A stretch of DNA of 64,000 bases from Microbacterium aoyamense. GTDB lineage: Bacteria; Actinomycetota; Actinomycetes; Actinomycetales; Microbacteriaceae. Location: positions 186,001-250,000 of the forward strand of contig NZ_JAKNUT010000003.1 of assembly GCF_023155855.1 (NCBI RefSeq). Reading direction: 5' to 3'. Both the position numbers and the translations under genes were made by a program. Position 1 is the stretch's first letter. Each line of letters starts with the position of its first letter. A model generated the notes under the pieces. That model was given only the letters and a program-made list of their open reading frames with translations, was not told the origin of the DNA and searched no databases. Below, in pieces: positions 8,681 through 17,062 of this stretch.

Positions 8681-8722
8681 ACGAGGCCCCCGCTCGACAA
8701 CGTCGGGCGGGGGGCTCGTTTT
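8681..8722 (+). terminator. Rho-independent terminator after the DUF389 gene
   Basis: A near-perfect 18-bp stem (8681-8698 with 8702-8719; one mismatch and one G:U pair, very small loop) is followed by TTTT at 8719-8722. It lies 48 bp after the DUF389 stop and marks a transcript end. Confidence 0.85.
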
Positions 8723-8900
8723 GGGTATCTCAGAGATCGCGGCTCATAATCTGTGTCCTTCCCTCGGGATAGCGAATCTAGTCATCGACGAGGACTTCGA
8801 CAATGGCCCCGGCGACCTCAGCATCTTGCTCCGACCGGCGTCGCCGCGTAGCGTCCACGTCAGCACGGTGTTCGTGCAAGTACCTCTCGGTGGAGATGCA

Positions 8901-9179
8901 GTGTCCGATGAACCGGTCGGGCGGCCACGCACGCGTGTCGCGCGGCTCACGATCGCGTTGCCGGTGTTCCTTGTCGCTGTAGTCGCGATTTATCTCGTCT
9001 TCACGGGTCTCGCGTGGACGATCTTTGCGCCGGTCTTCTTCTATTCAGGTGAGACGACGGCCGGCATCATCGTCGGACGCATCCTCTTCTGGGCCCTCAT
9101 GCTCGGATCAATGGTCGCTGTCGGCTGGGGCCTGGTCCGCTGGGTCCTCCGAGGCGCCCTGTCCGATCGACGCTCCTGA
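8901..9179 (+). CDS. Small two-helix membrane protein of unknown function
   Basis: A 92-residue protein starting at GTG (VSDEPVGRPRTRV) with GGTGGAG at 8889-8895 as Shine-Dalgarno. It has two hydrophobic helices (LTIALPVFLVAVVAIYLVF and IIVGRILFWALMLGSMVAV) and a short basic tail. I do not recognise the family. The gene is bracketed by terminators on both sides, so it is probably expressed alone. The frame stays open far upstream but crosses the preceding terminator, so the longer version is rejected. Confidence 0.6.
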   Translation: MSDEPVGRPRTRVARLTIALPVFLVAVVAIYLVFTGLAWTIFAPVFFYSGETTAGIIVGRILFWALMLGSMVAVGWGLVRWVLRGALSDRRS

Positions 9180-9396
9180 CCTCCGCATATCGCAGCGGAT
9201 CCGGCGGCCGCGGACGCCGTCGCCGCCAGGGTGACGGAACTGCGACGCGAGCCGACAGACGATCCCCAAACGGGCCTTGCGCGTAGGAGGGGCGATGCGG
9301 GCGGGCTCGAACCGCACCCATTCCATACGCCCCCGATTGTGACGACGGAGAATCCGATGACGTTCTCTCCCGTGTCGGCGCGACGACTTGCCGAAT

Positions 9397-9424
9397 GGGT
9401 GCGCGGCCCGAAGACCGCGCACCC
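9397..9424. terminator. Hairpin between converging genes
   Basis: A perfect 10-bp stem (GGGTGCGCGG at 9397-9406, CCGCGCACCC at 9415-9424, loop CCCGAAGA) sits 19 bp beyond the glycosidase stop and 218 bp beyond the small membrane gene. It lacks a clear T-run on either strand, but the position suggests a bidirectional transcript end. Confidence 0.6.
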
Positions 9425-9442
9425 CACGACAACCTGTCGCAG

Positions 9443-12385
9443 TTAGCGGCCGAACACCTCGATCTCGGCCAATTGCATTCGGTACCCGCCGTCGGTCTGA
9501 CGTAGCGACGTTCCGGTCACGCGCACGTACCGCGCGTCGCGCGGCTCGAACGACCATGTCGGCACATCGAATCCGGTGGGTTGAGAGAATCCGGTTTCCG
9601 CTGCCGCAGGCATCCACGTCTCGCCATCGACAGACGTCTCGATCGTGAAGTCGACGGGGAAGCCGCGGCCGATGTCGCGTCCGTCGTAGTTGCGCGGCAG
9701 CAGGTCTACTCGGGCGACCCGTGCGGTCGAGCCGAGGTCGATCGTCACCCACTCACTGTGGTCAACAGCCAACTCGGAATCGCTCGACCAGCCCATCGAG
9801 GGGTCGGTGCTGAAGCGCGAACCGTCGGTGACGCCGGGTTGCAGGAAGCGGTCTTCCTCCCACGAGCTGCTCACCATGGTGGGTGCACCGACAGCCAGGT
9901 TCTCGGGCACGTCCGTGGTGAGCACGTGCCCTTCGATCGAACCATCGACCAGCGTGACGCGGGTCTTCTTCACCCTGCCCTCGAGGGCGTAGCGCACGAT
10001 GCCCGACTCATCGGCGGTCACCTCGTGCGTCCGCTTGCCCTCGCGCACGGTGTACTTGGCGCCGGGCTGCTGGCCCGACCATTCCATGACGACCGTCTGA
10101 TCCTTCGCGGAGTAGTCCACGGTCTGGTCGAGCACCGAGTGGTACGTGACGGTCAGCTCGTCGTTCTCGTGGATCGTGCGCGTCACGGTCGTACCGTTCA
10201 TCGCCGCCGGGAAGTTGGGCGCGATCTGCACACCGTCCGGTTGGGGTTGGATGCCGAGCATGGCCGTGTAGACGCCGCCCGCCGCGTTCGCGTTGGTGGG
10301 GAACCACTCCTCGCCGAAGCGGGGTTCGAGCGACCAGTCGAGGAAGCTCCAGCCGACGAACCCGTCGCGCGTGTAGCGCTCGAGCGTGGCGTCGAGGTAC
10401 TCCAGCGAGCGGTCGCGCTCGCCGACGAACGCCGCCGCCTTCATGTACAGCTCGGTCATGAAGGGGTAGATGGGCCCGTCTTCGAGGCCCGACTGGAAGT
10501 GATCGCCGCTCCACTCCTCGGTGTTGGGGAGGATCGGGTAGAAGTTCATCGGCACCATCGGCAGCCGGTTCTTCTTCATCTCCACGTCGAGGTCGTCGAG
10601 AATCGCCCGTGCGCGGTCGATGTCGACCATGCCGAACGCGATCGCCTGCAGGTTCAGCTGCGTGTGCTTGACCGATGCCTGGACGGTGCCGTCGGGGCAG
10701 CGCCAGAACGCGAAGGAGCCCATCTCGGGATCCCAGAGACCGCCGTCGGCGGCGTCCTTGTTGAACTGCTCCTTGAGAGCTGATGCGGTGTCGGCGTAGT
10801 GCGTGGCCCGGTCGGTGTCGCCGAAGACGTCGCGCTCGAGGGTCGCCCACTTGGTGAGCGCGTGGTACATCAACTCGTTTACGTAGCCGCTCTGCCACTT
10901 GACGTAGAAGGCGTCGTTCCACTCCATGATGCCCCGGCGGCTGTTGCAATCGGTGATGCCGTTGTGGAACATCCCGGTCGGTGCGTCATAGCGCTCCTCG
11001 AGCATGTATCCGATCGCTCGGTGCGCGGAGTCGCGCATCGAGGCGAGCCACTCGCTGTCGGGCGAGTAGTCGTACATCTCGGCGATAGCGGCGGCGTAGG
11101 CCGGGTCTGCGTCGTGCAGGTTGTTGTCGCCCCACGGATTGCTGAGCCGGTAGGTGCGGCCGAACATGTGGCCGTTCGCGCCCTGGGCGTAGTCGCGGAA
11201 GTACTCCAGCATGCCCTTCTGCGACTCGGTCATGGCCGGGTCGAAGTAGCCCATGACCGTCGGGTTCGAGTGCGCCAGGTCGTACGGGCCGTTGCCGAGG
11301 TAGCGCAGACCCACGGTCGACATCCCGTACTCCTCGTCGACAACGCCCGAGCGGCCGAAGTCGTTGAGCAGTGACGTGAGGGCCGCTGTGTCGGCGATGC
11401 CGTTGATCCTGCCGCCCAGGTCGTAGTACGCGTCGAAGTCGGCCGTGGCGAACGAGAACGACACCGAGTCGGTGCGGTCGGCCGACGCGACGGGCAGGTA
11501 GATGTATCGGTCGGTGCCGTTCGAGCTGTGTCCGCTGTAGACGAAGCCCTGCTCCTTGGTGCCGACGATGTACTCCCACTCGCCGTCGTCGCGCACTTGG
11601 GTCTGCTGGTACGTGTTGTCACCGCCGTACGCGAACTCGGTCGCGAGGTCGCGATCGGCGCTGGTCGCGTCGACCGCGAGCGCGCGCTCGCCCTCGTTCG
11701 CGAGCATCACGAACGCCGACTGCTCGACGCCGTACCGGTCGTTCGGCTCGTTGAGGTAGAAGCCATCGGTGCCGGCGTAGGTGTTGCCGATGGGGATGTT
11801 GCCGCCGTCACCCGGCCGGCGGATGTTGTCCCACACGCGGGCCCAGCCGATCTCGAGCTGGCCGTTGTGGGCGAGGCTCGGTGCAGCATCGCCGGCCCAG
11901 TCGTAGGTGCGGTCGACGTCGAGGTCGATGTCGCCCTTGCTCAGCGAGAACGACCAGGTCTCGTCGATCGCGAGTTCATCGTTCGCCATCTCGAAGGTGA
12001 GGTCGACCTTCTTGCCCCGCACTTTCACCGTTGGGTCGGCCGCGAGAGTGCGGCTGTCGAGCACGGCACCGGATCCTGCGATCTCGGCCGTGCTGTACAT
12101 GCCGTCGGCGAGCAGTTCAACACCGCCCTGCGTGAAGGAGGTGACTCGTGCGGCGCCGGCGTAGTCGACCACCATGCGCAGGTCGCCGTCGGTGAGGGTC
12201 AGCTGCCTGGCAGCCTTGTCGTGCGCGACCGTGCGATCGTTCCCGTTGGATGCCGCGGCGGGCGCGTCCTCGACGGGGGCGGCGGATGCGGGACCGAGTC
12301 CGGCGACGCCGGTCGCTACCAGGGCCGCGGAGGCGGCGACGGCCGCGACGCGTCGAGCCGTGATTCGTGGGCGGTTGAGTGTCAT
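9443..12385 (-). CDS. Secreted six-hairpin (alpha/alpha)6 glycoside hydrolase with C-terminal F5/8 type C (CBM32-like) domain
   Basis: A 980-residue exported enzyme. A signal peptide (basic start, long Ala-rich helix, cleavage near ASA-AP at about residue 36) is followed by a beta-rich region to about 300. An (alpha/alpha)6-barrel region of about 350-720 contains NPWGDNNLHDADPAYA, MEWNDAFYVKWQSGYVNE and FGEEWFPTNANAAGG. A C-terminal F5/8 type C/discoidin-like domain covers about 835-980 (NLAVGAPTMVSSSWE...YVRVTGTSL...LAEIEVFGR). The glutamates and aspartates in the barrel motifs are candidate catalytic acids. The exact GH family is not assignable by eye; GH78-, GH63- and GH116-like barrels are all possible. 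It faces away from the LacI gene and carries an operator-like word in its upstream region, so it probably supplies sugar to the neighbouring importer. SD GAGGAG precedes the ATG. Confidence 0.85.
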   Translation of the reverse strand: MTLNRPRITARRVAAVAASAALVATGVAGLGPASAAPVEDAPAAASNGNDRTVAHDKAARQLTLTDGDLRMVVDYAGAARVTSFTQGGVELLADGMYSTAEIAGSGAVLDSRTLAADPTVKVRGKKVDLTFEMANDELAIDETWSFSLSKGDIDLDVDRTYDWAGDAAPSLAHNGQLEIGWARVWDNIRRPGDGGNIPIGNTYAGTDGFYLNEPNDRYGVEQSAFVMLANEGERALAVDATSADRDLATEFAYGGDNTYQQTQVRDDGEWEYIVGTKEQGFVYSGHSSNGTDRYIYLPVASADRTDSVSFSFATADFDAYYDLGGRINGIADTAALTSLLNDFGRSGVVDEEYGMSTVGLRYLGNGPYDLAHSNPTVMGYFDPAMTESQKGMLEYFRDYAQGANGHMFGRTYRLSNPWGDNNLHDADPAYAAAIAEMYDYSPDSEWLASMRDSAHRAIGYMLEERYDAPTGMFHNGITDCNSRRGIMEWNDAFYVKWQSGYVNELMYHALTKWATLERDVFGDTDRATHYADTASALKEQFNKDAADGGLWDPEMGSFAFWRCPDGTVQASVKHTQLNLQAIAFGMVDIDRARAILDDLDVEMKKNRLPMVPMNFYPILPNTEEWSGDHFQSGLEDGPIYPFMTELYMKAAAFVGERDRSLEYLDATLERYTRDGFVGWSFLDWSLEPRFGEEWFPTNANAAGGVYTAMLGIQPQPDGVQIAPNFPAAMNGTTVTRTIHENDELTVTYHSVLDQTVDYSAKDQTVVMEWSGQQPGAKYTVREGKRTHEVTADESGIVRYALEGRVKKTRVTLVDGSIEGHVLTTDVPENLAVGAPTMVSSSWEEDRFLQPGVTDGSRFSTDPSMGWSSDSELAVDHSEWVTIDLGSTARVARVDLLPRNYDGRDIGRGFPVDFTIETSVDGETWMPAAAETGFSQPTGFDVPTWSFEPRDARYVRVTGTSLRQTDGGYRMQLAEIEVFGR

Positions 12386-12506
12386 CTCTGAGCTCCTCGT
12401 TCTTCGCCAGGGCGCGCCGGAGCACGCCGGGGACGGCGAAGGGGGTGTGGATTCGACAGTGGATCGACACCGCGAGCACTTCGGCGTGCGGGGTCACGAG
12501 TACTAT

Positions 12507-12520
12507 CGCAACCCGTTTCT
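12507..12520. promoter_or_regulatory. Candidate LacI-family operator upstream of the secreted glycosidase
   Basis: The word CGCAACCCGTTTCT lies 121 bp upstream of the glycosidase start. It recurs exactly at 13720-13733 upstream of the sugar-binding-protein gene, and it fits 7 of the 10 fixed positions of the general LacI/GalR operator pattern TGnAAnCGnTTnCA. Binding by the adjacent LacI-type regulator is inferred. Confidence 0.65.
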
Positions 12521-12580
12521 CTATCTGTCAACATTTTCCGTGATCTTTCCGTGCAGATGCATCCCCGCATCTGTACGATC

Positions 12581-13609
12581 TCAGACGACGGCGGTCGACT
12601 CGCGGGGAATGAACTCGCAGTCGATGCGGCGGATACCGGGCTCGAGGCGCCCGGTCTCGATGGCCTCGAGCAGCGCCGTGGCGGCTGCCGCACCCACCTC
12701 ATGAAGGCTCATGTCGATCGTCGACAGCGGTGGCTGACTGGCCTCCACCATGACATCCCAGTTGTCGAAGCCGATGACGCCGACCTGACGAGGAACGTCG
12801 ATCTGCGCCTCACGCAGCGCCTCGGTCGCCCCACGGGCCACCTGATCGCTCGCGCACACGACGCCGTCAAACTCGACACCGGAGAGGATCACCTGTTTGA
12901 CGGCCTGACGCCCCCACCGCTCACTCCACTCCCCGAAGAGTGGAGCGTGCACCAGGTCGAGGCCGCGCTCGGCGAGCACCTCGCGCGTGGCCGCCAGTCG
13001 CTTGCGTGACGCATCGTCGCGCTGCGGTCCCGATATGAACACGAGCTTCTCACGCCCGGTCGAGAGCAGGTGCCGGGTCGCCATGCGAGACCCCTCGGCG
13101 TCGTCCGGCACGACTGACGCGTCGTTTTCGTCTCTCGACCAGGACATCGCGTAAACCACCGGCACCGGCAGGTCGCCACGGAGACTGTCGCGGCCGAATT
13201 CCCCGGCCCCGGTCACCAGGATGCCGTCGACGCGGCGCCGCAGGAAGGAGTCGATGAAATGCTGCTCGCGGATCGGGTCACCACGACCGTCGCACAGGAC
13301 GAGCGCGATCTCGCGCTCCGAGAGCTTCTCGATCGCTCCCAGCATCACCGGCACGGTGAGGCGCCCGAACTGGTCGCTGGTGATGACGCCGATCGTGTTC
13401 GTGCGACCGGTGAACAGGCTCGTGGCGACATGGTTCGCCTGAAAGCCGAGCTCGTCGGCGGCGGCGAGAATCCGCTGCTTGGTCTCGTAGCGCACGGCAC
13501 CCTTGCCGGAAAGCGCCTTCGACACGGTCGAGATCGAGACGCCGGCGCGCTCGGCGACGTCGCCGGCGGTCACACGCCGCCGTTGGTTCGAGTCAGATGC
13601 GGTAGTCAC
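12581..13609 (-). CDS. LacI-family transcriptional regulator
   Basis: A 342-residue DNA-binding regulator. The N-terminal LacI helix-turn-helix with hinge helix is clear (residues 12-65: VTAGDVAERAGVSISTVSKALS...FQANHVA). A periplasmic-binding-protein-like sensor domain follows (TIGVITSDQFGRLTVPVMLGA, then DGVVCASDQVARGATEAL, then VGVIGFDNWDVMVEASQPPLSTID). Such proteins repress sugar genes until an inducer binds the sensor domain. It starts with GTG at 13609 and lies between the secreted glycosidase and the sugar ABC operon, with operator-like sites upstream of both. Autoregulation is likely because sites 13633-13689 lie immediately upstream of its own start. Confidence 0.92.
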   Translation of the reverse strand: MTTASDSNQRRRVTAGDVAERAGVSISTVSKALSGKGAVRYETKQRILAAADELGFQANHVATSLFTGRTNTIGVITSDQFGRLTVPVMLGAIEKLSEREIALVLCDGRGDPIREQHFIDSFLRRRVDGILVTGAGEFGRDSLRGDLPVPVVYAMSWSRDENDASVVPDDAEGSRMATRHLLSTGREKLVFISGPQRDDASRKRLAATREVLAERGLDLVHAPLFGEWSERWGRQAVKQVILSGVEFDGVVCASDQVARGATEALREAQIDVPRQVGVIGFDNWDVMVEASQPPLSTIDMSLHEVGAAAATALLEAIETGRLEPGIRRIDCEFIPRESTAVV

Positions 13610-13632
13610 GGAAGCGACTATAGCGGGATTGC

Positions 13633-13733
13633 GGAAAACTTTTCCATGCGAGCGATCGCAAACGTTTCATTTTTCGCGAATGGGTTGCGCTTCTATTTCC
13701 GAATGGCTATCTTCAATCCCGCAACCCGTTTCT
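13633..13733. promoter_or_regulatory. Operator cluster between the LacI gene and the sugar ABC operon
   Basis: Several related sites are crowded into an A/T-rich 100 bp. They are a 13-bp palindrome GGAAAACTTTTCC (13633-13645); CGCAAACGTTTC with core AAACGTTT (13657-13668); a minus-strand CGCAACCCATTC (13678-13689); and CGCAACCCGTTTCT (13720-13733), the last identical to the copy at 12507. They sit between divergent starts at 13609 and 13806 and probably let the LacI protein control both directions. Confidence 0.65.
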
Positions 13734-13805
13734 GAAATTACTCAGTTGCGGCTTCTCTCCCGCTCTCGCGGGACCTCGTTTCCCTTCACGACAACGGAGT
13801 TCCCC

Positions 13806-15101
13806 ATGAAACGATCGACCAGTGCGGCAACCCTCGCCGCTTCGGCTGGCATCTTCGTCCTCGCGCTCGCCGGCTGCGCCGGCGGATCGGCCGGCGGCGC
13901 GGCCTCGACCGACGAGATCACCGCTGAAGACACGGGTGCCACGCTCAGCCTCTGGGTACGTCCAGGCAACGAGGCGGTGACCGACGCGGTGGTCGAGGCG
14001 TACAACGACACGCACGAGAACCAGATCGAGATCACCCACGTGCCGGCCGACCAGTATGTGACCAAGTTCGCGCAGGCGGCGCAGTCCGGTTCGCTTCCCG
14101 ACATCCTCGCGGCCGATCTGGTCTTCATGCCGCAGATCATCGAGACGGGCGCCGCGCTCGACATCACCGATCTGCTCGATGAGGCCGGTGCTCTCGAGAA
14201 CCTGTCCCCCTCGCACATCATGGCCTCGACCGCCGACGAACGCGTCTACGGTGTGCCGTACGTGGCCGACACCTCGCTGTACCTCTACAACAAGGACCTG
14301 TTCACGCAGGCCGGCCTCGACCCCGAAGCCCCACCGACCACATGGGGGGGCATCGCCGATGCCGCCGCGGCGATCACCGCGCTCGGTGACGGCAACAAGG
14401 GCTTCTACCTCTCCGGCGGCGCACCGGGCAGTCTTGCCTACGACTTCACCCCCACCATCTGGGCGCAGGGCACCGAGGTCGTGAACGAAGACGGCACCTT
14501 CAATTGGGACAACGCCGCCACGCAGGACGCCCTCGCGTTCCTGCAGCAGATGTACGAAAACGGCGACATCCCCGACACTGCCAAGACCGACGCCGGCGAC
14601 GGCTTCTTCGCCGTCTTCGCCTCGGGCAAGATCGGCATCAACTTCGCCGGCGGCAACGGGGTGAACACCGCCACCCTCGGCACCGACCCCGAGTTCGACT
14701 TCGGCCTGGCCCCCATCCCGGGCCAGAACGACGGCGAGTTCGCCACCTTCTCGGGCGGCGACGTGGCGGCGATCACCGCCGGCACCGAGCACCCGAACGA
14801 GGCGTGGGACTTCATCCAGTGGCTGACCTCGACCGAGACCTCGGAAGACGTCTACTTCTCGCTTCCGGCGTTACCCCCGCGCACCGATGTGACCGCCCCT
14901 GACGAGCTCGGGCCGCAGTTCACCATTCCCGCCGAACTCGTCAAGTCGGGCCAGACCTACGTATCGCCCTTCTACAACGAGGTCGTCGCCAGCGCCCAGG
15001 GTCCGTTCCTCGAGATGTTCCAGTCGGTCGTCTTCAACGGCGCCGATCCCGCCGAGGCCACGGCAAAGGCTCAGGAAGCCTCGGACGCGATCACCGAGTG
15101 A
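13806..15101 (+). CDS. Sugar ABC transporter substrate-binding lipoprotein (SBP family 1)
   Basis: A 431-residue lipoprotein with lipobox LAGC (cysteine 24). The mature part has the family-1 carbohydrate binding-protein pattern: TLSLWVRPGNEAVTDAVVEAYN, PADQYVTKFAQAAQSGSLPDIL, DTSLYLYNKDLFTQAGLDP, and the late block FSGGDVAAITAGTEHPNEAWDF. It would capture an oligosaccharide outside the membrane and deliver it to the two permeases encoded next. The ATG at 13806 follows ACGGAG. A hairpin after the stop may raise the yield of this protein relative to the permeases. Upstream operator-like sites suggest repression by the neighbouring LacI protein. Confidence 0.93.
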   Translation: MKRSTSAATLAASAGIFVLALAGCAGGSAGGAASTDEITAEDTGATLSLWVRPGNEAVTDAVVEAYNDTHENQIEITHVPADQYVTKFAQAAQSGSLPDILAADLVFMPQIIETGAALDITDLLDEAGALENLSPSHIMASTADERVYGVPYVADTSLYLYNKDLFTQAGLDPEAPPTTWGGIADAAAAITALGDGNKGFYLSGGAPGSLAYDFTPTIWAQGTEVVNEDGTFNWDNAATQDALAFLQQMYENGDIPDTAKTDAGDGFFAVFASGKIGINFAGGNGVNTATLGTDPEFDFGLAPIPGQNDGEFATFSGGDVAAITAGTEHPNEAWDFIQWLTSTETSEDVYFSLPALPPRTDVTAPDELGPQFTIPAELVKSGQTYVSPFYNEVVASAQGPFLEMFQSVVFNGADPAEATAKAQEASDAITE

Positions 15102-15108
15102 GTGTGAG

Positions 15109-15143
15109 GCGGGCTCCCGGCATCCCGCGCGCCGAGAGCCCGC
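15109..15143 (+). other. Intercistronic hairpin after the sugar-binding-protein gene
   Basis: An 8-bp stem (GCGGGCTC at 15109-15116 with GAGCCCGC at 15136-15143) with a G/C-rich loop lies just after the stop and before the permease gene. It resembles the one in the peptide operon and may stabilise the upstream transcript. Confidence 0.5.
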
Positions 15144-15183
15144 TCTCCCTCCCGAACCCCTGTCGACCCGCTGAACGGAAGCC

Positions 15184-16161
15184 ATGATGTCGAAGTCCGC
15201 AGTCCTCGCGCCGCCCGCGGCCGCGGCCTCAGCCGCAGGCAGCGGAACCCCCACGAAGGTGACCATGGCACGCGGACCCCGCAGCCGCCGGCGCGGTGAG
15301 AACCTCTCGGGCTGGGCGCTGGCCGCACCCGCCGCGATCCTGATCGCCCTCTTCTTCGTGCTGCCGTTCGGCCTGACGGTCTACATGTCGTTCTTCGACT
15401 GGCCGACGTTCGGTGTTCCCGAGGCCGTCGGCCTCGCCAACTACGGCGCCGTCGTCACCGACGGGGACTTCGGGGAGGCCGTGCTGTTCACGGTCGCCTA
15501 CACCGTCGTGACGTCGGTGCTCGGCATCCTTCTCTCACTTGGTCTCGCTCTGCTGGTACGCCCCCGCTTCGCGGGACGCACCGCCGTACGGGCTCTGCTG
15601 TTCGCTCCGGTCACGATCGGCTTCGCTCCCGCCGGACTGCTCTGGCTGTCTATGAGCAATGCGCGCACCGGCGTGCTGCCGTCGATCTTCGTGTCACTCG
15701 GGCTCGCTCCCGATGGCGTCGACTGGTTCGCCGAACCGACCACCACACTGTCGATCGTGGTGGTCATGACCATCTGGAAGACCGCGGGCCTGGCGATGCT
15801 GGTGCTGCTCACCGGTATGGACTCGATCCCGGCCGAGATCTACGAAGCCGCCAAGCTCGACGGCGCCGGCGCGTGGACCACCCTCACCCGCATCACCCTG
15901 CCGCTGATCGTCAAGCCTCTGTCGCTGGTGATCCTGCTGACCGTCACGACGACGTTCCTGGCGTTCGACCAGTTCTACACGATGACCAAGGGCGGCCCCG
16001 ACGGGTCGACGGTCACGGTCGTCTACTACCTCTACAACGCCGCGTTCGTCGCGCTCGACCGCGGCTATGCCGCCGCCGTCGCCGTGGTAGTCGTGCTGCT
16101 GATGGCTGTGTTCTCGGTGCTCCAGGTGCAGCTGCAGCGCGGAAGGAAGGTGAAGGCATGA
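15184..16161 (+). CDS. Sugar ABC transporter permease, MalF-like
   Basis: A 325-residue membrane protein with six helices, starting with LAAPAAILIALFFVLPFGLTVY after a 45-residue cytoplasmic tail. The EAA loop that docks the ATPase is present (EIYEAAKLDGAGAWTTLTRITLPLI). This is the first of the two sugar permeases and follows the binding-protein gene by 82 bp. ATG at 15184 or 15187; GGAAG lies just upstream. Its stop overlaps the next start (ATGA). As is usual for this importer class in actinobacteria, no ATPase is encoded here, so a shared MsmK-like ATPase from elsewhere is expected. Confidence 0.93.
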   Translation: MMSKSAVLAPPAAAASAAGSGTPTKVTMARGPRSRRRGENLSGWALAAPAAILIALFFVLPFGLTVYMSFFDWPTFGVPEAVGLANYGAVVTDGDFGEAVLFTVAYTVVTSVLGILLSLGLALLVRPRFAGRTAVRALLFAPVTIGFAPAGLLWLSMSNARTGVLPSIFVSLGLAPDGVDWFAEPTTTLSIVVVMTIWKTAGLAMLVLLTGMDSIPAEIYEAAKLDGAGAWTTLTRITLPLIVKPLSLVILLTVTTTFLAFDQFYTMTKGGPDGSTVTVVYYLYNAAFVALDRGYAAAVAVVVVLLMAVFSVLQVQLQRGRKVKA

Positions 16162-17060
16162 CCGCCACACAGGTGCTCACCACGGGATCGTCGGGCCGAC
16201 GCGGTACGCGGCGCTCCCGCATCCATGCCCAGGACGTGTCGCGCAACCCGCTCCGCATCATCGTCGCGATCGTGCTCGCCGCACTGTTCGCCTTCCCGAT
16301 CGTGTGGACGACGATCGGCGCTTTCAAGTCGCCGACCGAAGCGAACGCCTCACCGCCCGTGTGGTGGCCATCGCAGTTCACGCTCGAGAACTTCGCCAAG
16401 CTCGACAGCTCCGGCTCGTCACTTCTCGGATACGTGCTGAACTCCACGATGGTGACGCTCATGACGGTGGCCATCACCACCGTCGCCGCGGTCCTCGCCG
16501 GCTACGCCCTCGCCCGCTACCGCTTCCGCGGCAAGAACGTCTTCTTCGGCATCACGATCGGCATGCTGCTCGTGCCCTACCCCGCGCTGCTGGTCTCGCT
16601 GTTCACGGTCATGGTGTGGTTCGGACTCACGAACTCGCTGTTCGGGCTCGCGCTCATCTACTCGACGTTCCAGATGCCGTTCGCGATCTACATGATGAAG
16701 AACTCGTTCGACAGCGTGCCCGAAGAGCTGATCGAGGCCGCAGAACTCGACGGCTGCACCAAGTTCGGCGCGCTGCCCCGTGTGATCCTGCCCCTGGTGA
16801 CGCCGGGTGTCGTGACGGTCGCTCTGTTCGCCTTCCTCGCCGCGTGGAACGAGTTCCTCGCCGCGCTCGTGCTCCTCAACGACAACCCGAGCTTCACGCT
16901 GCCGATCGCGCTGGTGAACGCGCAGAACGGCCCCCTCAACACCATCGACTGGGGTGCGCTGCAGGCCGGCATCACCGTGACGATGCTTCCTTGCGTGATC
17001 CTCTTCATCCTCCTTCAGCGCTACTACGTCTCCGGCCTTGTGGCCGGGACAGGAAAGTGA
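16158..17060 (+). CDS. Sugar ABC transporter permease, MalG-like
   Basis: A 300-residue membrane protein with six helices. The first is IIVAIVLAALFAFPIVWTTIG; the typical MalG-type segment AFKSPTEANASPPVWWPSQFTLENF follows, and the EAA loop is ELIEAAELDGCTKFGALPRVILPLV. It pairs with the MalF-like permease, with which it overlaps by 4 bp. SD GGAAGGAAGG at 16141-16150. The glycosidase gene starts 2 bp after its stop, so all four genes form one transcript. Confidence 0.93.
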   Translation: MTATQVLTTGSSGRRGTRRSRIHAQDVSRNPLRIIVAIVLAALFAFPIVWTTIGAFKSPTEANASPPVWWPSQFTLENFAKLDSSGSSLLGYVLNSTMVTLMTVAITTVAAVLAGYALARYRFRGKNVFFGITIGMLLVPYPALLVSLFTVMVWFGLTNSLFGLALIYSTFQMPFAIYMMKNSFDSVPEELIEAAELDGCTKFGALPRVILPLVTPGVVTVALFAFLAAWNEFLAALVLLNDNPSFTLPIALVNAQNGPLNTIDWGALQAGITVTMLPCVILFILLQRYYVSGLVAGTGK

Positions 17061-17062
17061 CT

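Noticed and set aside
8520..8900. Upstream extension of the 92-aa membrane protein.
   Set aside because: It would run through a strong rho-independent terminator at 8681-8722, and a good SD precedes the GTG at 8901.
9290..9345. A GGTTCGAGC stretch with a 4-bp stem (minus strand) resembling a tRNA T-arm.
   Set aside because: No acceptor stem, anticodon arm or D-arm at the right distances; taken as chance.
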